NCBI GenBank assembly: GCA_964434165.1
Contig: CAYSUS010000188.1
Span: 1 to 7,958 of the forward strand
Direction: 5' to 3'
DNA: 7,958 bases
DNA from: CAYSUS01 sp964434165
GTDB taxonomy: Bacteria > Planctomycetota > Planctomycetia > Pirellulales > Thermoguttaceae
Shown here piece after piece: positions 1 through 4,895 of this stretch. The translations under genes and the position numbers were made by a program. Every line of letters starts with the position of its first letter. The stretch's first letter is position 1. The notes below the pieces were generated by a model. The model searched no databases. It saw only the letters and a program-made list of their open reading frames with translations, and was not told the origin of the DNA.

Positions 1-1624
1 TGCGGACCTCGTCGGCCACGACGGCGAAGCCCATGCCGTGCTCGCCGGCCCGGGCCGCCTCGATCGCGGCGTTCAGCGCCAGCAGATTGGTCTGGCTGGC
101 GATCTGCGAGATCACCTGGATGATTTCGGCGATCTGGTTGGAGCTGGTGCGAATTAGCTCCATGGCCTGGATCGACTTCTCGACGGCCGCCCCGCCTTCT
201 TCGGCGAGGAGATTGGTCTCCCGGGCCACACGGTCGGCCTCGGAAGCGTTGCCCTTGACCGTTTCGATCGAGCGGTTGAGCTGCTCGATCGAGGCGCTCA
301 TCTCCTCCACGCTCGCCGACTGGTTCTGGGCCCCGGAGGCCAGGGACTGGGAGCTCTCGGCGATCACCCGCGAGCCCTCGTTGAACTGGGCCGCGCTCTC
401 GGTCACCTGGCCGATCACGCCGGCGAGGTCCTCGAGCATCTTGCCGATGCCGGCGGCCAGCTCGTCGATCGGCTCGTTTCCCTCGACCGGGACCTTGCGG
501 GTCAGATCGCCCTCGGCGGCCGCGGCCACGACCCCGAGCAGGGCATCGACCTTGCGGCGGACCGTCTCCGCGGCCGCGCGGTCGGCTTCCGCGCGACGGC
601 GCTCCTCTTCGGCACGCTCCTCCTGGACGCGGCGCTGCTCCTCTGCCAGGCGGCGCTCCTGCGCGGCGGCTTCGGCCTGGCGGAGGCGCTCGGCCTCCGC
701 CGCCTTGCGCTGCTCCTCCTCGCGCTGGGACTGAAGCTCTTTCTCCCGCGCGGCGGCCTCTTCGATGTCGTCGAAGGCCTTCTTGGTCGCGTCGATCGAG
801 CGGTTGATGGCGTCGCCCATCTGCCCGATCTCGTCGTGCCCCTTGACCTCGCACTTCCTGCCGAAGTCGCGGTTGGCCAGGGCCTTGACACTGGCCATAC
901 AGGAGATCACCGGCTTGACCACCGACTTGTTGATGAAGACGTACAGCACGCCGATGATCAGGGTCATCAGGCCGGCGATCGAGCCGATCCCGATCAGGGC
1001 GTTCTGCCGCGCCTGGGCCATGCTGGCGGCCAGCGGGACGTAGGCGTTCAGCGAGCCCAGGACCATGTTTCGCGACATGTCCGAGTCGAACCCTTCGACC
1101 GTGGCGAAGTGGCACTCGGCGCAGCCCGCGTGGGCCTGGGCCGGCAGGGGCGCGGCCATTCTCAGGTACCCGCCTTCGATCGTCTCGACCATCGATTCGC
1201 CGGCCGCGAGGCGCTCGGCCGCCTCGCGCTCGAACGGAATCTCGATCCTGGTGTTCTCGCCGCCCAGGGGCGGGTAGTCGAAGATGTCCTCGTCGCCGAT
1301 CAGACGCACGCGGGGCTTGTCCTCGCCGAAGTCGGCGATCACCGCCTGGTCCACGGCGAAGATCGTCCGACTCCAGTCGTCGAGGACCTTCTTGCGCGCG
1401 TCGGGATCGTTCTTCGTCCGCTGGAAGTCGTCGTGGAACTTCTTGGTCGAAACGATGAACATCTCCGTGGATCGCTGCAGCAGATTCGCGCCGTCCGCGC
1501 GGGCCTTGGCCCGCGCCTCCTCGACGTTCCGGTTGTAGAGGAACGCCGAGTAACCCACGCCGCCCAGGATGCCCAGGCCAAGAAGGACGGCCAGAATCTT
1601 GGTCTTGATACTCCAGTTCTTCAT
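1..1624 (-). CDS. Methyl-accepting chemotaxis protein with heme-c (CxxCH) sensor domain, C-terminus cut off
   Basis: This is a chemoreceptor that would signal to CheA/CheW from the inner membrane. The 541 visible codons start at ATG 1624-1622, preceded by a strong purine-rich ribosome site (GGAGGAGAAGG, minus strand 1638-1629... just upstream). Visible parts in order are: TM1 at about residues 9-30; an extracytoplasmic domain at 31-207 with CAECH at 168-172, a c-type heme attachment motif; TM2 at about 208-231; a first HAMP domain at about 232-285 (KPV, then DEIGQMGDAIN at 264-274); a strongly charged E/R/Q/A-rich coiled coil at about 286-357; a second HAMP-like unit at about 356-405 (GDLTRKV); and the signalling helix. 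The MCP hairpin-tip signature AIEAARAGEHGMGFAVVADE ends at the window edge, so the descending helix lies outside. The sensor resembles the DUF3365/Tll0287-like heme domain, judged from its layout and the late CxxCH. The family call is certain; the ligand (redox, NO, CO or O2) is unknown. Confidence 0.95.
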   Translation of the reverse strand, partial: MKNWSIKTKILAVLLGLGILGGVGYSAFLYNRNVEEARAKARADGANLLQRSTEMFIVSTKKFHDDFQRTKNDPDARKKVLDDWSRTIFAVDQAVIADFGEDKPRVRLIGDEDIFDYPPLGGENTRIEIPFEREAAERLAAGESMVETIEGGYLRMAAPLPAQAHAGCAECHFATVEGFDSDMSRNMVLGSLNAYVPLAASMAQARQNALIGIGSIAGLMTLIIGVLYVFINKSVVKPVISCMASVKALANRDFGRKCEVKGHDEIGQMGDAINRSIDATKKAFDDIEEAAAREKELQSQREEEQRKAAEAERLRQAEAAAQERRLAEEQRRVQEERAEEERRRAEADRAAAETVRRKVDALLGVVAAAAEGDLTRKVPVEGNEPIDELAAGIGKMLEDLAGVIGQVTESAAQFNEGSRVIAESSQSLASGAQNQSASVEEMSASIEQLNRSIETVKGNASEADRVARETNLLAEEGGAAVEKSIQAMELIRTSSNQIAEIIQVISQIASQTNLLALNAAIEAARAGEHGMGFAVVADEVR

Positions 1625-1687
1625 GTACCTTCTCCTCCCTCGGAATCGTCCTCGCAAGAGCGACGGGAGAGGCCTCGGCGGCGCCCC

Positions 1688-1703
1688 TGCTCGCCGAATG
1701 CCA
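1688..1703 (-). promoter_or_regulatory. Weak sigma-54-like -24/-12 element upstream of the chemoreceptor
   Basis: On the minus strand the sequence reads TGGCATTCGGCGAGCA, which has the GG-N10-GC spacing of sigma-54 promoters and matches TGGCA at -24 and GCA at -12. It lacks the usual TT before the -12 GC. The predicted transcript would have a leader of about 50 bases before the ATG at 1624. No activator site was identified, so this is a candidate only. Confidence 0.22.
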
Positions 1704-1879
1704 CGTCGCGGAACCACTTGAAAACAGGAAGAGCCCCCTTTCGTGCGCACAACTCTAGGTCATGCATTGCGCGGGCGCGGCTTCTCGGACGGAGATTCTC
1801 GCCTGGCAGAAACGACCCCCGTCCGCGCCGCCGCGAGGCAGCCAGGGGACGCGGCGCGACCGGGCTTCCGTGGCAGTGC

Positions 1880-1977
1880 GAACGCCTCACTCGCGTGGCC
1901 TCGCCAGGGCGGGCCGAGCCGGCGCGCACCGGCAGGCGGCGTGGGGTCGCCGAGTCCAGAAGGGGGGAACGCCTCAC
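1880..1977 (+). repeat. Two copies of an 11-base direct repeat
   Basis: GAACGCCTCAC occurs at 1880-1890 and again at 1967-1977, 87 bases apart, inside the non-coding divergent region. Both copies are followed within a few bases by CCTGGC- or GTGGCC-like sequence. Copies this short may be operator sites, remnants of a dispersed repeat, or chance. Confidence 0.3.
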
Positions 1978-2226
1978 GCCTGGCACGGGCACTGCGGCAC
2001 GTCGCGACCAACGATTGTTCGGTGAAGCAGTCATGATTGTCGCCGCCGAGACCCGGACGACCTCGCGGTGCGCGTCGGGCCGCGGTCGCTTATCGCGGCC
2101 GCCCCTGGAGCACGCCCCGGGCGCCCGCAATGGAGACGGCGAAGCGAGATCGGCACCCTCGGCGGCTGGCAAGAGCGAACCTCCAGCGTGAGGATCGCCA
2201 TCCCAGCCCTGCCGCATGCGGACAGG

Positions 2227-2298
2227 GAGGCCGATGGCGGAGGTCGCTGGACCATCGCGCGGAGCCGTTTAGCCGTAGGGCGCCCCGCCATCGGCCTC
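2227..2298. repeat. Perfect 14-base inverted repeat with a 44-base spacer
   Basis: GAGGCCGATGGCGG at 2227-2240 is the exact reverse complement of CCGCCATCGGCCTC at 2285-2298. The spacer holds a small direct repeat (AGCCGTTTAGCCGT). The element ends about 115 bases upstream of the first DJ-1/PfpI start and about 75 bases before its -10-like box. It lies between divergent genes, so it is not an ordinary terminator for either neighbour. It could be a two-site operator, a structured RNA, or the ends of a small decayed element. A perfect match of this length is unlikely by chance at this distance. Confidence 0.6.
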
Positions 2299-2373
2299 GA
2301 CCGGGCCTCCGATTACTCCCCCCGCTCCGCCATTTCGGGGGCGTGCCGGTGGAAACCGCGCGGCGGTCCGGGC

Positions 2374-2379
2374 TACAAT
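2374..2379 (+). promoter_or_regulatory. -10-like box upstream of the exported DJ-1/PfpI gene
   Basis: TACAAT matches five of six bases of the sigma-70 -10 consensus and would start transcription near 2386, giving a leader of about 28 bases before ATG 2414. The -35 region (near 2351) is a poor match. A purine stretch GAGAGG at 2401-2406 sits 7 bases before that ATG and can act as its ribosome site. An in-frame ATG at 2378 lies inside this box, which argues for the 2414 start. Confidence 0.4.
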
Positions 2380-2413
2380 GCGGGTCACGTCCTTCCCGAC
2401 GAGAGGCCCCAAC

Positions 2414-3100
2414 ATGAACCCGACTCGTTGCACGCGCCGCGAGGTGTGCCAGGCACTGGCGGCAGCCCCCGCCGCGCTGGCCATTCTTGCCCAGACGTCC
2501 CCCGCCGCCGAGGAGAACCCCGCCATGCCCCGAGTCCTGATGCCGCTGGGCGACGCCACCGAGGCGATGGACACGCTGTACCCGTTCTTCCGCATTCCGG
2601 AAGACGGCTTCGAGGTGGTCGTGGCCGGCCCCGAGGCCCGGCTGTACCACACCGTGCTGCACGAGGTGCCGCCCCACGCCGACGTGCCGTGGGACATCAC
2701 CGAAGAGCGGCCCGGCTACCACATCCAGGCCAAGGTCGCCTTCCGCGCGGTGAAGCCGGAGGAGTTCGCCGGGGTGTTCGTCTCCGGGGGTCGGGCGCCC
2801 GAGTACCTCCGCTACGACAAGGACCTGATGCGGATCATGCGCCACTTCTCCGAGGCCGAAAAGCCCATCGCCTGCGTGTGCCACGGCATCGAGATCCTCT
2901 CGGCCGCCGGCTGCATCCGCGGGCGCAAGGTGACGACGGTGGCCAAGTGCGCGCTCGACGCCGAGCAGGGCGGTGCCAGGTACGTGGACCAGCCCGTGGT
3001 CATCGACGGGCACGTGGTCACCGCCCGCACCTGGCACGACAACACGCCGTTCCTGAAGGCGTTCATGAAGATGCTCAAGGAGGCGGCCGGCAATGCATGA
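2414..3100 (+). CDS. DJ-1/PfpI family protein with Tat-type signal peptide
   Basis: This is a 228-residue member of the DJ-1/PfpI superfamily (class I glutamine amidotransferase-like fold). The N-terminus has a twin-arginine motif TRREVC at residues 7-12 followed by an Ala/Leu-rich stretch to about 31, so export in folded form is predicted. The PfpI-type triad region is intact: Glu50 in DATEAMDTLYP, matching the PfpI Glu that polarises the nucleophile; GGRAPEY at 125-131; and the nucleophile elbow CVCHG with Cys156 and His157. A second cysteine, Cys154, sits two residues before the nucleophile, where PfpI has Ser. By eye, about half of the core residues match the paralog at 4089. ATG 2414 is chosen over the in-frame ATG 2378 because of the ribosome site and promoter placement. 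The gene overlaps the next one by 8 bases, so the two are very likely cotranscribed. The biochemical activity (amidase, hydratase, deglycase-like or redox sensor) cannot be told from the sequence. Confidence 0.9.
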   Translation: MNPTRCTRREVCQALAAAPAALAILAQTSPAAEENPAMPRVLMPLGDATEAMDTLYPFFRIPEDGFEVVVAGPEARLYHTVLHEVPPHADVPWDITEERPGYHIQAKVAFRAVKPEEFAGVFVSGGRAPEYLRYDKDLMRIMRHFSEAEKPIACVCHGIEILSAAGCIRGRKVTTVAKCALDAEQGGARYVDQPVVIDGHVVTARTWHDNTPFLKAFMKMLKEAAGNA

Positions 3101-4046
3101 GGCACCGATCACGCGCCGCGACGCCTGCCGCGGCATGCTCGCCTGCGGCGCCGCGGCGATCGCCAGCACCTGGCCGCGCCAGGCCGGAGCAGGGCGGGAG
3201 ACCCGCAACAAGCCCTTCGAGCTTCGCTACGTGCTGGCCTCGAGCATGTACGGCACCACGAAGCTCGAGGAGATCCTCCCCGAGGTCCGCAAGACCGGCG
3301 CCCAGTGGATCGACCTCTGGCCCAGACATCACGGCGACCAGCGCGAGCAGGTCGAGGCCATGGGCCACGAGCGGTTCGCCAGGCTTCTGGAGCAGCACGA
3401 CGTGGGCCTGGGTATGGTCACCCGCTACGACCTGGGACCTTTCAAGCTGCACGACGAGATGCAGTTCCTTCGCAAGCTCGGCGGAAAGCTGATCGTCACG
3501 GGCAGCACGCGGAGCAAGGCCAAGACCCGCGCCGAGCTCAAGGCCGAGGTGGCCGGGTTCGTCGAGAAGCTCAAGCCACACGCGGCCCGGGCCGAAGAGC
3601 TGGGCATCACGATCGGCATCGAGAACCACGGCCACGCGCTGATCCACTCGCCCGACTCGCTCCGCTACTTCGCCGAGGCCGCCAGGTCGCCGTCGGTGGG
3701 CATCGCTCTGGCCCCCTATCACCTGCCGCAGGACGCGAGGCTGCTCGCCCGGCTGATCGAGGACCTGGGGCCGAAGCTGGTCCACTTCTACGCCTGGCAG
3801 CACGGCCAGGGCTGCATGAAGAAGCTGCCCAAGGAGCAGGAGTTGGAGCAGATGCCAGGACGGGGAAAGCTCGACTTCCGCCCCATCCTGGCGGCTCTGA
3901 AGAAAATCGACTACCCGGGCTGGACCGAGATCTTCATGCATCCCGTGCCGCGCGGGATTCCGATCCTCGACACGACCGCGAAGGTGACGGAGGAGATCAA
4001 TCGTGCGAGGGAGTATCTCGCCCGCGCGATGATGAAGGTCAACTGA
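3093..4046 (+). CDS. Sugar phosphate isomerase/epimerase-like TIM-barrel protein with Tat signal
   Basis: This 317-residue protein belongs to the AP-endonuclease-2-like (xylose isomerase-like) TIM-barrel family. TRRDAC at residues 7-12 plus an Ala-rich stretch (about 16-26) forms a Tat-type signal, strikingly similar in position to that of the upstream gene. Family landmarks are IGIENHG at 174-180 (metal-ligand Glu177), ALAPYHLP at 205-212 (His210), VHFYAWQ at 230-236 (His231), PGRGKLDF at 255-262, and WTEIFMHP at 277-284 (Glu279). The Asp that usually stands three residues before the His in strand 6 (D-x-x-H) is Ala207 here, so metal binding may be altered. The ribosome site AAGGAGG (3077-3083) lies inside the upstream gene, 9 bases before the ATG, and translation is probably coupled. 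Export and the sugar-active neighbourhood suggest a free sugar or keto-sugar substrate rather than a phosphorylated one; that is inference. Confidence 0.88.
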   Translation: MHEAPITRRDACRGMLACGAAAIASTWPRQAGAGRETRNKPFELRYVLASSMYGTTKLEEILPEVRKTGAQWIDLWPRHHGDQREQVEAMGHERFARLLEQHDVGLGMVTRYDLGPFKLHDEMQFLRKLGGKLIVTGSTRSKAKTRAELKAEVAGFVEKLKPHAARAEELGITIGIENHGHALIHSPDSLRYFAEAARSPSVGIALAPYHLPQDARLLARLIEDLGPKLVHFYAWQHGQGCMKKLPKEQELEQMPGRGKLDFRPILAALKKIDYPGWTEIFMHPVPRGIPILDTTAKVTEEINRAREYLARAMMKVN

Positions 4047-4076
4047 TTTCTTTATGCCGCAGGACTGGATCATAGC

Positions 4077-4083
4077 GAGGGGG
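4077..4083 (+). promoter_or_regulatory. Ribosome binding site for the cytosolic DJ-1/PfpI paralog
   Basis: GAGGGGG lies 5 bases before the ATG at 4089, in a 42-base gap after the isomerase-like gene. It fixes the start and shows that this gene is translated independently of, but probably cotranscribed with, the upstream pair. No terminator-like hairpin is seen in the gap. Confidence 0.6.
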
Positions 4084-4088
4084 ATCCG

Positions 4089-4661
4089 ATGGACCAAGTA
4101 TTGATCATCGTCGGCGACGCCTCGGAGACCGTCGACACGCTCTATCCGTACTACCGGCTCCAGGAGGACGGATTCCGGCCCGTGGTCGCCGGGCCCGAGA
4201 AGCGGCGGTTCAACATGGTGATGCACGAGGTCAAGCCGGGCTGGACCATCACCAAGGAGTGGGAAGGCTACACGATCGAGGCCGAGCTGGCCTTCAGCGA
4301 AGTGAAGCCCGAGGAGTACCTGGGCGTCTTCTTCAGCGGCGGCCGGGCCCCGGAGTACATCCGCTACGACGAGGCCCTGGTGCGAATCACGAGGCACTTC
4401 TTCGAGACGAACAAGCCCATCGCCTGCGTGTGCCACGGCGTGGAGATCCCGGCCTATGCCGACTGCGTCCGGGGCCGGCGCATGGCCACCGTGCCCAAGT
4501 GCAAGTTCGATCTGGAGGTCTGCGGCGGCACGTTCGTCGACGAGCCTTGCGTGATCGACGGCAACCTGGTCAGCGGTCGCACCTACCACGATCACGGCCA
4601 CTACGTGGGCCCGTGGATCAAGATGCTCGTTGAGGCCCGGGAGAAGGCGAGAAGCAAGTGA
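4089..4661 (+). CDS. DJ-1/PfpI family protein, no signal peptide (paralog of the gene at 2414)
   Basis: This 190-residue DJ-1/PfpI protein begins directly with the first beta strand (MDQVLIIVGD), so it should be cytosolic. The catalytic framework is intact: Glu13 in DASETVDTLYP, GGRAPEY at 84-90, and CVCHG with nucleophile Cys115 and His116. It shares with the exported paralog the extra cysteine (Cys113) two residues before the nucleophile and a further Cys (Cys138) in a PKCKFD segment. It lacks four residues of a loop after the HEV motif (residues 46-48). The two copies look like a duplication in which only one carries a Tat signal. It is the third gene of a tight cluster, 42 bases after the isomerase-like gene. 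Possible roles are detoxifying or modifying a reactive carbonyl or sugar product inside the cell, or an amidase-like reaction. The family is sure; the function is not. Confidence 0.92.
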   Translation: MDQVLIIVGDASETVDTLYPYYRLQEDGFRPVVAGPEKRRFNMVMHEVKPGWTITKEWEGYTIEAELAFSEVKPEEYLGVFFSGGRAPEYIRYDEALVRITRHFFETNKPIACVCHGVEIPAYADCVRGRRMATVPKCKFDLEVCGGTFVDEPCVIDGNLVSGRTYHDHGHYVGPWIKMLVEAREKARSK

Positions 4662-4683
4662 GGCCTTTCTCAGGCGCCCAGGG

Positions 4684-4852
4684 CGAAGCACGAAGCACGA
4701 ATATCGCAAACGCGAAACAAGCCCGAAATGCGAGACTGGAATGCTCGAAACGGGGCACATGCGGTGTCTCGAGCGGCCGGCGATCCCGCGTTATGGTCAT
4801 TCCCATTTGCTTCGGATTTCGCGCTTCGGATTTCGGTTGCGCCTGGCTTGTT
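4684..4852. repeat. CGAA-rich intergenic repeat with inverted right arm
   Basis: The 234-base spacer between the DJ-1/PfpI paralog and the oxidoreductase gene is less GC-rich than its surroundings and built from short CGAA-type units. On the left there are tandem CGAAGCA units (4684-4690, 4691-4697), then CGAATAT, CGCGAAAC, CCGAAATG and CTCGAAAC. On the right the units appear in reverse complement: GCTTCGGATTTCG occurs twice exactly with a 14-base period (4809-4821, 4823-4835). AACAAGCC (4716-4723) and GGCTTGTT (4845-4852) form an inverted pair around the whole. No reading frame here looks real. It resembles a dispersed intergenic repeat rather than a terminator. Confidence 0.6.
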
Positions 4853-4895
4853 CACAGGATAGCGCCCAAGCCTCCAGAAGACGGGACGATACACG

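Larger units (their letters stand above)
1625..2413. other. Divergent intergenic region, no convincing gene
   Basis: About 790 bases lie between the divergently oriented chemoreceptor and the first DJ-1/PfpI gene. Several frames are open on both strands, but this is expected in GC-rich DNA. Their translations are Arg/Pro/Ala/Ser-rich with no recognisable motif, and they overlap one another. The region must hold promoters for both flanking genes. Visible elements are a weak sigma-54-like site near the chemoreceptor, a repeated 11-mer GAACGCCTCAC (1880-1890 and 1967-1977), a perfect 14-base inverted repeat (arms 2227-2240 and 2285-2298), and a -10-like box at 2374. The length is large for such a compact window. 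A small RNA or a decayed gene cannot be excluded. Confidence 0.6.

Noticed and set aside
1786..1825. 7-base inverted repeat CGGACGG/CCGTCCG
   Set aside because: Too short to stand out from chance in DNA of this GC content.
836..2191. Long plus-strand open frame (451 residues) over the chemoreceptor and the divergent region
   Set aside because: It is antisense to a clear chemoreceptor with unmistakable motifs, has a His/Val/Arg/Gly-rich shadow composition, and shows no recognisable domain.
1621..2217. 198-residue minus-strand frame in the divergent region, ending over the chemoreceptor start
   Set aside because: Arg/Pro/Ser-rich without motifs, overlaps the strong ribosome site and start of the chemoreceptor, and other frames are equally open there.
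2378..2413. Upstream in-frame ATG giving a 12-residue longer exported DJ-1/PfpI protein
   Set aside because: This ATG lies inside the -10-like box, lacks a ribosome site, and would push the twin-arginine motif further from the N-terminus than in the neighbouring genes.
3075..4760. Long minus-strand open frame (561 residues) opposite the isomerase-like and DJ-1/PfpI genes
   Set aside because: Its translation is rich in Leu/Val/His/Asp repeats typical of the complement of GC3-biased genes, and the plus strand carries well supported families.
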